From: Microbacteriaceae bacterium
GTDB lineage: Bacteria; Actinomycetota; Actinomycetes; Actinomycetales; Microbacteriaceae
DNA: 64,000 bases
Assembly (NCBI GenBank): GCA_024645175.1
Contig: JAHEGB010000004.1
Span: 1 to 64,000, forward strand
Direction: 5' to 3'
Each line of letters opens with the position of its first letter. Positions within the stretch are counted from its first letter, which is position 1. Below the pieces are notes generated by a model. It had not been told where the DNA came from and did no database searches. It saw only the letters and a program-made list of their open reading frames with translations. Positions 9,439-20,036 of the stretch are shown piece by piece. A program made the position numbers and the translations under genes.

Positions 9439-10211
9439 TAGTCGATGGTTTTTGATCCGGTGTGCTTGTTGTAGGCCTTGACCACTTTTTCTGGCTTGCC
9501 ATCCATGATCAGCTCGCCCTTTTCGATCCAGATGACTCGAGTGCAGGTGTCGAGAATCGACTTCATGCTGTGGCTAACCAAGAAAACCGTGCCGGCACGG
9601 TCGCGCATTTCGCGCATGCGTGCCTCTGAGCGATTTCTGAACTCCTGGTCACCAACCGCAAGGGCTTCATCGATGATTAAAATGTCGTGGTCGCGCGAGG
9701 CCGCAATCGAGAAGCGCAGACGTGCTGACATGCCAGACGAATAGGTCTTCATTGGCAGGTCGATGAACTCTTCGAGACCGGCAAATTTGGTGATTGCGTC
9801 TGCAGATGCGTTGATCTCTTTGCGGGTGTAACCCATTGCCAAACCGCCGAGCAAGATGTTCTTTAGGCCCGAGATTGCAGGCAGCAAGACCGCGCCGACA
9901 CCAAGCAACATAGGGCGCGCAGAGGCGTAGATGGCTCCGCTTGCGATGGGGTTTAGCCCGGCGATAGCGGTCATCAGACTTGACTTGCCAGAACCGTTTG
10001 AGCCGATGATGCCGACCGATTCGCCCTCATAAATAGTGAAGCTAACGCCTTTGACCGCGTGCACTTCGCGCAACTGAAGTTTGCGAGCGAAGATGCCACC
10101 GCCGGCAGATCCGCGAGTAGCCTTGCGGCCGCTTGCAAAAACTTTGTAGACGACGTTGACGTTGTCAACGATGACAACAGGCTTCAACTCTGGTTTAGAT
10201 TTCGCGGCCAT
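9438..10211 (-). CDS. teichoic acid/polysaccharide export ABC transporter, ATP-binding subunit (TagH/Wzt-like)
   Basis: Walker A GSNGSGKSS; signature YSSGMSARLRFSIA; Walker B ILIIDEALAVGD. Confidence 0.92.
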   Translation of the reverse strand: MAAKSKPELKPVVIVDNVNVVYKVFASGRKATRGSAGGGIFARKLQLREVHAVKGVSFTIYEGESVGIIGSNGSGKSSLMTAIAGLNPIASGAIYASARPMLLGVGAVLLPAISGLKNILLGGLAMGYTRKEINASADAITKFAGLEEFIDLPMKTYSSGMSARLRFSIAASRDHDILIIDEALAVGDQEFRNRSEARMREMRDRAGTVFLVSHSMKSILDTCTRVIWIEKGELIMDGKPEKVVKAYNKHTGSKTID

Positions 10212-11073
10212 AGCGCTCCTCTGCTTTCCAGAAGAACCAAATGCCGATTAGCAAGAATGAGAATGCCCAGACGACTGCAGAAATCCACATGCTTGCGTCC
10301 ATCGAGTAACCCTCGACCATCGCACCGCGCGCAAGCGAGATGTAAATGTAAACCGGGTTGAGGTTCGCAATTTGAAGTGCAAGTGGATAGTCACCTAGAA
10401 CTTTATCCATGCTGAAGAAAATGCCTGAAACATAAAAAGTGATTCGTGTGATGAACGGAATCAATTTGTTTAAGTCTTGAACGTGCACCGTGAGACGAGC
10501 CGAGATGGTTGCCAGACCAAAGCCGAACATCACCATGAGCAAGACATCTGGAATCAAGAACAACCAGTTGAAAGTGACCGGCATGCGAAAGAGCAACATA
10601 GTGATGATCAAAAGTGCCAACTGCGGAAGCAGCGAGAAGATCTGCTGAATTACAGCGTTGGTTGGCAAGAGAATTCGCGGAAAGCTCAGCGAACGCACGA
10701 GGCCAATGTTGCCGGTGACCGAAGTCGCTCCCGAGGCAAATGCACCCTGCAAGAACGAGAACAAGAACACACCGGTGAATAGATAAGGAACAAAGTTGTC
10801 TGGGCGTGAACCGCCAAGCAAGACACCGAAGATCAGCCCATAAACCGCGGCCTGCAGAGTTGGCAGCAAGACGATCCACCAGCGACCAAGGCGATTCTTT
10901 GAGTTGTTGGCCTGGTTGGTGAACAGCGCCATTACATAGGCAAAGTCTTTTCGCTGCCAGGCGTGCTTCACATAGCTAAGAAGTGGCTCTCGCGCACCGA
11001 CCTTCTTTAGGCCGTGCTGCTTGGCATAATCGGCAACTGACACTGCCGCCTCCTCAAGCGTTCGAGCGCCCAA
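10195..11073 (-). CDS. polysaccharide export ABC transporter permease (TagG/Wzm-like, ABC-2)
   Basis: Six hydrophobic segments; NRLGRWWIVLLPTLQAAVYGLIFG; LNPVYIYISLARGAMVEG; 17-nt overlap with the ATPase gene. Confidence 0.9.
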   Translation of the reverse strand: MGARTLEEAAVSVADYAKQHGLKKVGAREPLLSYVKHAWQRKDFAYVMALFTNQANNSKNRLGRWWIVLLPTLQAAVYGLIFGVLLGGSRPDNFVPYLFTGVFLFSFLQGAFASGATSVTGNIGLVRSLSFPRILLPTNAVIQQIFSLLPQLALLIITMLLFRMPVTFNWLFLIPDVLLMVMFGFGLATISARLTVHVQDLNKLIPFITRITFYVSGIFFSMDKVLGDYPLALQIANLNPVYIYISLARGAMVEGYSMDASMWISAVVWAFSFLLIGIWFFWKAEERYGREI

Positions 11074-11102
11074 AAGGGCTTTTTAGCAGTTTAGCCGAGG
11101 GG

Positions 11103-12386
11103 CTAGTTTGAGCCGTTAGCCTCTAGGGTCGACTTGATCTTGGCCCGAATCTCTTTGAAATCAGGGTGAATCTCGTTCACGAAAGGTGGCACTAGGCCGA
11201 GCGACTTGATTCCGTGCTTCTTGGCCTTGAATGCAAGGTCTACATAGACCGAAAGCATCGTGCTCGGAATGTCAGTTTTCACGAGCTTCTCACCTGCGCC
11301 GGCAATTGCCTGAAAGTGAGTTAGAACGTTGGCGGGGTCCATCTGCTTCAGCACCGCGTTCTCAACTTCGTGCTGTCTGCGCATGCGGTCATAGTCGGTT
11401 GTCAGGTGGCGCGAGCGCGCATACCAAAGTGCGTGGTAACCATCCATGTGCTGCTGACCAACTTCGATCCAGCCGTATGCATCGCTCGCATCATCGTTTT
11501 GACCACCGATTGGCAAACGCTGCTTCACGTTGATGTCGATGCCGCCCAGCGAATCGATGAGCTGAGCGAATGAAGCCATGTCAATCAACACGTATGACTG
11601 AATCTTGAGACCGGTTACCCACTCGGCAGCATCGCGAGTCGCTTCGATGCCAGGGGTTGATCCCTGCTTCTCGGCATCAGGGTAGAGATCTGCGTGATTG
11701 TCAGTGACATCTTTGTAGATTGCATTGATCAAACAATCGACACCGCAGTTCCAGCCGTTCGGGTAAACGCTGAGCATTGGTGAACCCTCAGAGAAGCTCA
11801 CGCGCTGCATGTTTCTTGGAATTCCGATGTTCACGGCCTTGCCGGTTGCGGCATCGATGCTGAGCACCGAGATGCTGTCTGGTCGAATGCCGAAACGGTC
11901 TTTGCCAGAATCGCCACCGAGCAGAAGAATGTTGTAACGACCATCAACCGGCGAGGTGAAACCGCCCTGGTTGAAGATGCTGCCGATGGCTCCGGCCGAG
12001 ACGCCTGCTGTGTTGCCAGCCCACGAGATAGCGCTGGTTCCCAGCACTGCCGCGGTAACCAGGCCGGCTAGGGCTATCCAGCGGTCACGCTTGTATAGCC
12101 GCCCCAGACGCATCAGGCGCATTGTGTCGAGTGCTAAAACTGCGAAGACAATCGCGTAGCCAAAAAGAACAATCGCCAAGAAGCCAACCAAGATCGGCAT
12201 TGTGACAATTGCAACTAGCCAGCTGCGATTGATTAATCCGATGATGATTGCGAGCAACGCGAGCGCCCAGAAACCCAAGGTGGCGGTAATGCCGATGCGG
12301 GCGAGTTTGCGATTGCCTGCGACGAGTTGTGCAGAGCCCGGCACGATCAAGGTCAAAACGATAAGCCACCAGGCGCGCTTGCGCAT
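11103..12386 (-). CDS. LCP (LytR-CpsA-Psr) family glycopolymer transferase with multi-TM N-terminus
   Basis: YNILLLGGDSGKDRFGIRPDSISVLSIDAATGKAVNIGIPRNMQ...HALWYARSRHLTTDYDRMRRQ. Confidence 0.93.
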   Translation of the reverse strand: MRKRAWWLIVLTLIVPGSAQLVAGNRKLARIGITATLGFWALALLAIIIGLINRSWLVAIVTMPILVGFLAIVLFGYAIVFAVLALDTMRLMRLGRLYKRDRWIALAGLVTAAVLGTSAISWAGNTAGVSAGAIGSIFNQGGFTSPVDGRYNILLLGGDSGKDRFGIRPDSISVLSIDAATGKAVNIGIPRNMQRVSFSEGSPMLSVYPNGWNCGVDCLINAIYKDVTDNHADLYPDAEKQGSTPGIEATRDAAEWVTGLKIQSYVLIDMASFAQLIDSLGGIDINVKQRLPIGGQNDDASDAYGWIEVGQQHMDGYHALWYARSRHLTTDYDRMRRQHEVENAVLKQMDPANVLTHFQAIAGAGEKLVKTDIPSTMLSVYVDLAFKAKKHGIKSLGLVPPFVNEIHPDFKEIRAKIKSTLEANGSN

Positions 12387-12469
12387 TTGCTCTGGGGTAG
12401 CACGGTCGACGTTCTTAAACGGTGAGCGCGACGACGTTGCTGTCGTCGCAGAATTTCTTGGCGAGCGAT

Positions 12470-12967
12470 TTAGAGTTGCGATTTTAACTTCGCATTCTTC
12501 TCGGCGACCTGCTCTTTGAGGGCCTCTGTATAGGCGGATAGCTTCTCGGCAAGCTTGTCATCGAATGCACCAAGCATGCGTGCCGCCAAGATTCCAGCGT
12601 TCTTTGCACCATTGATTGAAACGGTGGCAACCGGAATTCCTGCTGGCATTTGCACGATAGAAAGAAGTGAATCCATGCCGTCGAGTTTTGCCAAAGCAAC
12701 CGGAACACCGATTACTGGCAACGTGGTTACCGAGGCGAGCATGCCTGGTAGATGAGCGGCTCCGCCGGCTCCGGCAATAATCACCTTGAGGCCACGACCT
12801 GCGGCGGCCTTGCCCCACTCGATCATGCGCTCGGGAGTGCGGTGAGCCGAGAGAACCTCAACCTCTGCCTCGATGCCAAAATCTTTGAGTGCCTGAACTG
12901 CGTCTGACATGACTGACCAGTCTGAGTCAGAGCCCATGACGACGCCAATTAGCGGTTGGTCTGACAT
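12470..12967 (-). CDS. purE: N5-carboxyaminoimidazole ribonucleotide mutase
   Basis: [48 protein letters not shown]; start moved in from the longer ORF to the ATG preceded by AGGAGCCC. Confidence 0.95.
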   Translation of the reverse strand: MSDQPLIGVVMGSDSDWSVMSDAVQALKDFGIEAEVEVLSAHRTPERMIEWGKAAAGRGLKVIIAGAGGAAHLPGMLASVTTLPVIGVPVALAKLDGMDSLLSIVQMPAGIPVATVSINGAKNAGILAARMLGAFDDKLAEKLSAYTEALKEQVAEKNAKLKSQL

Positions 12968-13013
12968 GAGGGCTCCTTTTCGTGCGAACCCTTCGATTTT
13001 AAGCGCCGAGGGG

Positions 13014-14153
13014 CTAGATGCCTTGGAGCAAAACGGCTGCAGCGCCTTTTGCTTCGGCAAGCGCGAAATCGAGGCTGTCTGAAACCACGGTGACGTGGCC
13101 CATCTTGCGCCCGCGACGAGCGGCTTTGCCATAGGTGTGCAGTTTCGCAGCCTTGTGGCGAGCCATAGCCTTGTCGAAATGCTCGACGAAGGTGTTGTTT
13201 TCGTCGACACCAAGAAGATTCACCATCACGGCGTAGTCCTCGCGCATTGCGGTTGACCCGAGCGGCAGCCCGAGCACTGCGCGAAGATGCTGTTCGAATT
13301 GCGAGGTGACCGAACCCTCGATTGTGAAGTGCCCAGAGTTGTGCGGGCGCATCGCCAATTCGTTAATCAAGATGCGACCGTCGCGTGCCTCGAACATTTC
13401 AACCGCGAGCACACCGGTGACACCGAGGCCATCTGCAATCGTTTTTGCAATTTCAGAAGTACGTTCGAGCAAAGCCCCGGTAGATCGAGGTGCAGGTGCG
13501 ATGACTACCGAGCAGACTCCGTCGACCTGCTGTGTTTCAACAAGCGGCCAAGCGGCAAATTCTGCATTCGTGCTACGAGCACTCAGCTGGGCAAGTTCGC
13601 GAACGAAGTCAACTTTTTCTTCTGCGAGCAAAGAGCCGCCAAAGTTTTCGATGTTTTGCAACCAGTCGCTGGCATCTGCAGAAGCTCTAACAACGCGCAC
13701 GCCCTTGCCGTCGTAACCGCCAATTGGAGTCTTCAAAATTGCAACGCCGTTTTGTTGCGCGATAAATGCGTCAAGCTCTTCGGCAGTTTTGATTTCGCTC
13801 CAGGCTGGCATCGGCAAACCGAGCAGCGACAAACGTTGACGCATGTGCAGTTTGTTTTGAGCGAACGCTAGAGCCTTCGATGGTGGCTGAACCGAAACCC
13901 CGCTCGCCTCGAGGTTTTCGAGAACAGCCAGCGGAACGTGCTCGTGATCAAACGTGATTACATCGACCGTCTTGGCAAAATCTGCGACAACCTCGACGAG
14001 GTTATAGTCGCCCACCTGAGTCGCAGCCAGTGCGGCCGAAGAGCCCTCTGACTCGGCAAATACCTTGAATTCAAGCCCGAGATGAATGGCCGGTGGCGTC
14101 ATCATGCGGGCTAGCTGCCCACCGCCAATAGCGCCGACTCGAAGGGAACTCAT
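13014..14153 (-). CDS. purK: 5-(carboxyamino)imidazole ribonucleotide synthase
   Basis: [17 protein letters not shown]-grasp motifs; [17 protein letters not shown]; next to purE. Confidence 0.95.
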   Translation of the reverse strand: MSSLRVGAIGGGQLARMMTPPAIHLGLEFKVFAESEGSSAALAATQVGDYNLVEVVADFAKTVDVITFDHEHVPLAVLENLEASGVSVQPPSKALAFAQNKLHMRQRLSLLGLPMPAWSEIKTAEELDAFIAQQNGVAILKTPIGGYDGKGVRVVRASADASDWLQNIENFGGSLLAEEKVDFVRELAQLSARSTNAEFAAWPLVETQQVDGVCSVVIAPAPRSTGALLERTSEIAKTIADGLGVTGVLAVEMFEARDGRILINELAMRPHNSGHFTIEGSVTSQFEQHLRAVLGLPLGSTAMREDYAVMVNLLGVDENNTFVEHFDKAMARHKAAKLHTYGKAARRGRKMGHVTVVSDSLDFALAEAKGAAAVLLQGI

Positions 14154-14191
14154 GCCTCTATTCTCGCCTATCGCTGGGCCCAGACCAATGC

Positions 14192-14617
14192 CTAGAGCCT
14201 GGCCGCCGCGCGAAGTTCTTTAACAAAAGTCTTCGAACTCGCAATTGGCTTTATCAAGATTGGCTCTGCGTCTCGACGAGAAACTGTAATTACACGACCA
14301 CGACCGACCTCAACAGAACTGATGTCGCCAAGCGAAACCTCGACTGACTTCTGCGCAAAGAGTCCGTCGCGAACTACCAGTCGCGAAGTGGTGAGTTCAA
14401 CATAGAAGTTGAGATGGCGCACCAGCGGAATTAGCCAAAAGAAGGAAGCCAAAACACCGGCTATCGAATATGCAACATAGATGAGCCACTGCTCGACCAC
14501 GCGATTATTGACGTAGCTAAAAATCGCAGCTGCAAGAAATAACGCGAGCATCGCAGACAGCAAACGCCACCAGCTCTGGCGAACTCGAGCGATTAGTTGT
14601 TCTTCTTGAAATGCCAC
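14192..14617 (-). CDS. PH-domain-containing membrane protein
   Basis: Two TM segments then YVELTTSRLVVRDGLFAQKSVEVSLGDISSVEV, typical bacterial PH (DUF304-like) pattern. Confidence 0.75.
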   Translation of the reverse strand: MAFQEEQLIARVRQSWWRLLSAMLALFLAAAIFSYVNNRVVEQWLIYVAYSIAGVLASFFWLIPLVRHLNFYVELTTSRLVVRDGLFAQKSVEVSLGDISSVEVGRGRVITVSRRDAEPILIKPIASSKTFVKELRAAARL

Positions 14618-14620
14618 GGA

Positions 14621-15400
14621 CTAATTGTGTCTTAGGTGAACGATATCGCCGACCGAAACCGCTCGTGTTTCGGTTTCGTTTTGAACCACGAGCCGCCCCA
14701 GCGAATCAATCTCGATTGCGCGCCCAACAAACTCTGTGTCACCTGGCAAAACCACGCGAACATCTCTGCCGATAGACGAGCAGGCTGCGTTAATCGCAGC
14801 GTGCAGTTCTGAGCCACCAAGTTCACCCGCGAGCGCGACGAACTCTTCGTAGTTGCGCTTCAGGTTTGTTAAAAATGCTGCGAGCAGTTCATCGAGCGAA
14901 CCAACATCGATTGATTCGATGGCAAGCGACGTTGCGGTAGGCACAGGCAGCTGCTCTTGATTCTGAAACACGTTGACTCCGGCACCGACAACTACCCCGC
15001 TGAGATCGCCGAGCAACTCGCTCAAGACACCGCAGACCTTCTTATCTGCAATCAATACGTCGTTTGGCCACTTGACCATTGCCCGCTTTGAACCGGCGAA
15101 ACCCGAGATGGCATTCGACATGGCCAGGCCGGCAATCAGCGGCAACCACGAGAACTGGGTTGCAGCCACCCCGGTCGGCCTCAGCAAGACCGAGACGAAA
15201 AGCGAGCTGCCGGCCGGTGCCTGCCACTCTCGACCAGATCGGCCTCGGCCAGCGGTTTGCTCTGCGGTCACAAGCACCGAGAAGTCTGGCCACTCTGCTG
15301 CCTGGCCGGTGGCAGACGCAATTAGGTCGGTGTTAGTCGATTCGGTTGATGCCACCGATTCGAGGCGAGATGCCACTTTTGCCGATTTTTCAAAATCCAT
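14621..15400 (-). CDS. birA: biotin-[acetyl-CoA-carboxylase] ligase
   Basis: VTAEQTAGRGRSGREWQAPAGSSLFVSVLLRP and VKWPNDVLIADKKVCGVLSEL motifs. Confidence 0.95.
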   Translation of the reverse strand: MDFEKSAKVASRLESVASTESTNTDLIASATGQAAEWPDFSVLVTAEQTAGRGRSGREWQAPAGSSLFVSVLLRPTGVAATQFSWLPLIAGLAMSNAISGFAGSKRAMVKWPNDVLIADKKVCGVLSELLGDLSGVVVGAGVNVFQNQEQLPVPTATSLAIESIDVGSLDELLAAFLTNLKRNYEEFVALAGELGGSELHAAINAACSSIGRDVRVVLPGDTEFVGRAIEIDSLGRLVVQNETETRAVSVGDIVHLRHN

Positions 15401-15501
15401 GACTACAGGCTAGCGGCTGTAGGTTTTCACAACGATTTGCCGCTTTTCATTGTTTGACTTCTTCAAAAGAACGGGGGTTTTCAACGGCTAGGGTTGCTTT
15501 T

Positions 15502-17106
15502 ATGACCCACGAAGCCCCAAAGCCAGTCGAAGACCTTTCGACCACAGCAGGCAAACTTCAAGACCTAAAGAACCGTTATTACGAGGCAGTTCACGCAAGT
15601 GGCGAGGCCGCCGTAGAGAAGCAGCACGCAAAGGGCAAGAAGACCGCCCGCGAGCGCATCGAGCTATTGCTCGACGAAGGTTCGTTTGTAGAGCTAGACG
15701 AGTTCGTTCGTCACCGCTCAACCGCCTTTGGCATGGATAAGAACCGCCCGTACGGTGACGCAGTAGTAACAGGTGTCGGAACCATCAATGGTCGTCAGGT
15801 TGCACTCTTCTCTCAGGACTTCACCATCTTCGGTGGTTCGCTGGGCGAGACCGCCGGAAACAAAATCATCAAGATCATGGATCTCGCAATAGCGACCGGT
15901 GTTCCAATGATCGGAATTCTTGACTCGGGTGGTGCTCGAATTCAAGAGGGCGTTATCGCACTCGGCAAATACGGTGAAATCTTCAAGCGCAACACCATGG
16001 CATCTGGTGTGATTCCGCAGATCTCAATCATCATGGGCCCTGCCGCCGGCGGTGCGGTTTATTCTCCGGCGCTGACCGACTTTGTGATCATGGTCGACAA
16101 GACCTCAAACATGTTCGTTACCGGGCCAGACGTAATCAAGGCCGTAACCGGTGAAGACGTCGGCATGGAAGAACTCGGTGGCGCACGCACCCACAACACA
16201 ACATCTGGTGTTGCTCACTACCTCGCTAACGACGAAGAAGACGCGCTCGACTATGCGCGCGCTTTGCTCAGCTACCTTCCTGAAAACAACTTGAGCGAAA
16301 CCGTTGCATACGAGGGAGCGGCAAGCCTCGAGGTAACCGACGAAGACCTCAAGCTCGACACCTTCATTCCTGACTCACCAAACCAGCCTTACGACATGCA
16401 CAAGATCGTTGAGTCACTGGTTGACTCGAATGAGTTTCTCGAGGTTCAGCCGCTTTTCGCGCCGAACATCATCATCGGCTTTGCTCGCATCGACGGTCGC
16501 AGCGTTGGCATCATCGCTAACCAACCGCAGCAAATGGCCGGAACCCTCAACATTGAGGCAGGCGAAAAGGCAGCGCGATTCGTGCGCTTCTGCGACGCGT
16601 TCTCGATTCCAATCTTGACCCTCGTCGATGTTCCTGGCTACTTGCCTGGCACCGACCAGGAGTGGGCCGGCGTTATTCGCCGCGGCGCAAAGTTACTCTA
16701 TGCATATGCAGAGGCAACCGTTCCGCTAGTAACCGTGATTACCCGCAAGGCATACGGCGGCGCTTACATCGTTATGGGCTCAAAACAGCTTGGCGCAGAC
16801 ATCAACCTTGCTTGGCCAACCGCAGAGATCGCCGTTATGGGTGGTCAGGGTGCAGTCAACATTTTGTATCGCAACGAAATCAAGAAAGCCGAAGAGGCGG
16901 GCGAGGATGTCGCTGCGGTTCGCGCCAAGTTGGCAGCCGAATACACATACAACGTCGCATCACCTTTCTTGGCCGCAGAACGTGGCGAGCTCGACGGCAT
17001 CATCGAACCGAGCGCTACTCGAATCTCTGTGATCAAGGCTCTTCGTGCTCTGCGCACCAAACGAGCAGACACTCCACCGAAGAAGCACGGCAACATTCCG
17101 CTATAA
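15502..17106 (+). CDS. acyl-CoA carboxylase subunit beta (carboxyltransferase)
   Basis: [20 protein letters not shown]...[16 protein letters not shown]; track ORF starts at 15454 but ATG at 15502 ([12 protein letters not shown]) has a TAGGGT hexamer 7 nt upstream. Confidence 0.95.
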   Translation: MTHEAPKPVEDLSTTAGKLQDLKNRYYEAVHASGEAAVEKQHAKGKKTARERIELLLDEGSFVELDEFVRHRSTAFGMDKNRPYGDAVVTGVGTINGRQVALFSQDFTIFGGSLGETAGNKIIKIMDLAIATGVPMIGILDSGGARIQEGVIALGKYGEIFKRNTMASGVIPQISIIMGPAAGGAVYSPALTDFVIMVDKTSNMFVTGPDVIKAVTGEDVGMEELGGARTHNTTSGVAHYLANDEEDALDYARALLSYLPENNLSETVAYEGAASLEVTDEDLKLDTFIPDSPNQPYDMHKIVESLVDSNEFLEVQPLFAPNIIIGFARIDGRSVGIIANQPQQMAGTLNIEAGEKAARFVRFCDAFSIPILTLVDVPGYLPGTDQEWAGVIRRGAKLLYAYAEATVPLVTVITRKAYGGAYIVMGSKQLGADINLAWPTAEIAVMGGQGAVNILYRNEIKKAEEAGEDVAAVRAKLAAEYTYNVASPFLAAERGELDGIIEPSATRISVIKALRALRTKRADTPPKKHGNIPL

Positions 17107-17121
17107 AAAGCGAATCAAATA

Positions 17122-17358
17122 ATGAGTGAAGAAAACTTTCAAGAAGAGCTAAAGGTGGTTCGCGGAAACCCGACCGCCGAAGAGCTCGCCGCTGTCATTG
17201 CGATTGTCGAAGCCGCAGCTGCCGAAGAGAGAGCTTCAAACCGAGGTGCGATTCGTCAGCCAAAGTCGACTTGGAATCGCAACAGCGTAAATCTTCGCGG
17301 AGGAATCAACCCTGGCTTTGGCCAGTGGACTGCCTCTTATCGCGATGGCCTCAACTAG
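17122..17358 (+). CDS. acyl-CoA carboxylase epsilon subunit
   Basis: VVRGNPTAEELAAVIAIVEAAAAEE typical epsilon-subunit motif; directly after the beta subunit. Confidence 0.85.
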   Translation: MSEENFQEELKVVRGNPTAEELAAVIAIVEAAAAEERASNRGAIRQPKSTWNRNSVNLRGGINPGFGQWTASYRDGLN

Positions 17359-17391
17359 ATTAGAGAAACCTAACCAGCAAAGGAAAACACA

Positions 17392-19056
17392 ATGACGCGT
17401 GAACCTTCAGAACTCGACAAGGTAGCAGAAGCCTGGGTCGACAAGATGGCCGAGATGAGCCCAAGTTTCTCGACCTACATCGGCAAGAAGGGTGGCGAAG
17501 ACCAGCTCGACGACGCCTCACCAGAAGGCCAAGAAGAAGAGGCGCGTCAGATGCGCCGAGTGCTTGCCGAAGTAAACGCAACCACTCCGCGCGACAAGGT
17601 TGACGAAGTCACCAAAGACGCGATGCGAAACAGCCTTGAACTCGGTCTAGAGATTCACGATGCTGGCCTCTGGAAGCGCGACCTAAATGTGATCGCTTCA
17701 CCGGCACAGGGCATCCGTGACATCTTCGACCTTTCACCGACCGCTACCGAACACGACTGGGAAAACCTGTCAAAGCGCATGCGCGCAGTGCCAGAGGCAA
17801 TCGATGGCTACATTCGCAGTCTTCGCGAAGGCATCAAAGCCGGAGACACTCCAGCAACTCGCCAGGTAGTAATGAACCTCGAGCAGGCACAGGGCATCGC
17901 AGCTGCAGACGGATTCTTCAACAAGTTTGCAGCCGCAGCCAAGGTAGGCGACTCTGAACTATCAGCAGCGCTCAAGTCAGAGGTTGAAGCAGCCGGCAAG
18001 GTTGCCACCGAAGGTTATGCAGCGCTTGCAGAGTTCTTCAAGAACGAGCTAATGCCAAACGCAAACAAAGAAGATGCAATTGGTCGCGAGCGCTATGCGC
18101 TATTTAGCAGACGCTTCTTGGGCGCGAAGGTTGACCTCGACGAGACCTACGAGTGGGGCATCGAAGAGTTGGCCCGCGTAACCAAAGAGCAGAACGAAGT
18201 TGCTAACCAGATCAAGCCTGGCGCGAGCGTTCAAGAAGCCATCGAAGTTTTGAACAACGATGCATCACGCAAGTTGCACAGCAAAGATGAGTTGCAAAAG
18301 TGGATGCAGAAGTTGAGCGACACCGCAATCGAGAAGCTCAACGGCACTCACTTTGACATCGCAGAACCACTTCGCACTTTGGAGTGCATGATCGCACCAA
18401 CCAACAGCGGAGCGATCTACTACACCGGACCAACCGACGACTTCAGCCGCCCAGGTCGCATGTGGTGGTCTGTTCCAGACGGCGTGACCGAGTTTGACAC
18501 CTGGCGTGAAACCACGACGGTTTACCACGAGGGTGTTCCTGGTCACCACCTTCAGGTGGCTCAGCAGGTTTATAACCGCGCCGAGTTGAACTCATGGCGT
18601 CGACTTGCATCGTGGTCATCTGGTCACGGTGAGGGTTGGGCTCTCTATGCAGAGCGTCTAATGGCTGACCTCGGATTCTTGGATGACCCAGGTGACCGTC
18701 TAGGAATGCTCGACGGTCAGCGCATGCGTGCAGCACGTGTGGTTCTAGACCTCGGAGTGCACCTTGGCAAGCAGAAGCTTGACGGTTCTGGCAAATGGGA
18801 CTTCGACTATGCCCTCGACTTCATGGGCAAGAACGTAAACATGAGCAAAGAGTTCGTGAACTTCGAAGTGCACCGTTACTTCGGCTGGCCAGGACAGGCC
18901 CCTAGCTACAAGATTGGTCAGCGCATCTGGGAGCAGATTCGCGATGAATACAGGGCCAAGAAGGGTGCCGACTGGGACATCAAGGAGTTCCACCGCGAGG
19001 CATTGAACCTAGGTGGTCTAGGTCTAGACACCTTGAAGTTCGCACTTCTGGGCTAG
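17392..19056 (+). CDS. DUF885 family protein (putative metallo-carboxypeptidase-like)
   Basis: TTVYHEGVPGHHLQVAQQ (HExxH-like HEGVPGHH) and HGEGWALYAERLMADLGF. Confidence 0.9.
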   Translation: MTREPSELDKVAEAWVDKMAEMSPSFSTYIGKKGGEDQLDDASPEGQEEEARQMRRVLAEVNATTPRDKVDEVTKDAMRNSLELGLEIHDAGLWKRDLNVIASPAQGIRDIFDLSPTATEHDWENLSKRMRAVPEAIDGYIRSLREGIKAGDTPATRQVVMNLEQAQGIAAADGFFNKFAAAAKVGDSELSAALKSEVEAAGKVATEGYAALAEFFKNELMPNANKEDAIGRERYALFSRRFLGAKVDLDETYEWGIEELARVTKEQNEVANQIKPGASVQEAIEVLNNDASRKLHSKDELQKWMQKLSDTAIEKLNGTHFDIAEPLRTLECMIAPTNSGAIYYTGPTDDFSRPGRMWWSVPDGVTEFDTWRETTTVYHEGVPGHHLQVAQQVYNRAELNSWRRLASWSSGHGEGWALYAERLMADLGFLDDPGDRLGMLDGQRMRAARVVLDLGVHLGKQKLDGSGKWDFDYALDFMGKNVNMSKEFVNFEVHRYFGWPGQAPSYKIGQRIWEQIRDEYRAKKGADWDIKEFHREALNLGGLGLDTLKFALLG

Positions 19057-20036
19057 CGCTCACCAAGTTTCAGGTCGAGGTCGGGAGTCACAACTCCCGG
19101 CCTCGTTGCCGTTAACCGAAGTGTGTAACGCCCGTTCTTTGGTGCAATCAATTTGATGCGGCCAACGTTGACCGAGTCGATTGCCGAAACAACTATTTCG
19201 AGCAATGCGTCGAAGTTCTCTCGATCGAGATTATCTGCTTCGACCTCGTCGATGAGCGTCACTTCGATTCCGCGAGCACGGGCATTCTTCACCGAATTCT
19301 TAATGGCTTCGGTAATGAGCCGGCCGCCAGAGATTTCGTCATCGAGTTGCTGCGCTAATTCAGATGCGGCCTCGCGTTGCGATTTTGAAAGTTTTGTTCC
19401 ATCTGCAATCAAGCGCAAAGTTGGCATGACTTTCTCGATTGCACGTTCGATGCGAATTCTGTGCTCTTCGCGCGCGGCTTCGGTCAGCATAATTTCACGC
19501 TTCTCATTGTTGGTCTGCTCTTGTAAATCAACAATCGCTTTGTCTGCGCGTTCTAGACCAATCGAAATCGAGATGCAGGCCGCCACTAAGAGAATTGCCC
19601 CGGTCAAGCCACTCTTTGGAATGAAAGCCCAACCACCAAAGACAATAATCTCGATGGCCAAGATTAGAGTGCCAGCAATTGCAATAAAGATTTGCCTGCG
19701 AACAGCCGTCGCACCAAGCAAGACCGCGAGTGCCGTGACATACCAGGTGTCGTTGTTGCCGATTAGCTCACCGATATAAACGGCGTTCAGAGCGATAGGA
19801 ATCAAAATGACGGCAAAAAGATTTAGCATCGCAGCGCCGATTGGCAATTGGGGTTCGCGAAATGCGACCGCGGTAATAACGAGGCAAATCAGATAGGAGA
19901 TGTTGGTAGCAACTGCCACCAGCGGCGAGCTGAAGTGATTGAGGTGAAGAAGACCCATGATGTCGAGAAACAGCCCGAAGATTAGGGTGATTGCGGTTAG
20001 CCAGAGTCGAGAAATAGTAATCATTGCTGACCCCAC
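19053..20036 (-). CDS. multi-TM membrane protein with degenerate histidine-kinase-like cytoplasmic part
   Basis: Six or seven hydrophobic segments, coiled-coil, then region without recognisable N/G1/G2 boxes; overlaps the kinase-like gene by 16 nt. Confidence 0.6.
   Translation of the reverse strand: MGSAMITISRLWLTAITLIFGLFLDIMGLLHLNHFSSPLVAVATNISYLICLVITAVAFREPQLPIGAAMLNLFAVILIPIALNAVYIGELIGNNDTWYVTALAVLLGATAVRRQIFIAIAGTLILAIEIIVFGGWAFIPKSGLTGAILLVAACISISIGLERADKAIVDLQEQTNNEKREIMLTEAAREEHRIRIERAIEKVMPTLRLIADGTKLSKSQREAASELAQQLDDEISGGRLITEAIKNSVKNARARGIEVTLIDEVEADNLDRENFDALLEIVVSAIDSVNVGRIKLIAPKNGRYTLRLTATRPGVVTPDLDLKLGER

Noticed and set aside
13287-13871. 194-aa plus-strand ORF antisense to purK
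   Set aside because: Antisense shadow ORF; purK assignment is unambiguous.
15454-15501. upstream-extended start of the acyl-CoA carboxylase beta subunit
   Set aside because: The -10-like TAGGGT lies inside the extension; ATG at 15502 fits the leaderless pattern and the family N-terminus.
19153-19779. 208-aa plus-strand ORF antisense to the kinase-like membrane gene
   Set aside because: Ser/Arg-rich antisense translation of a membrane protein gene; no support.
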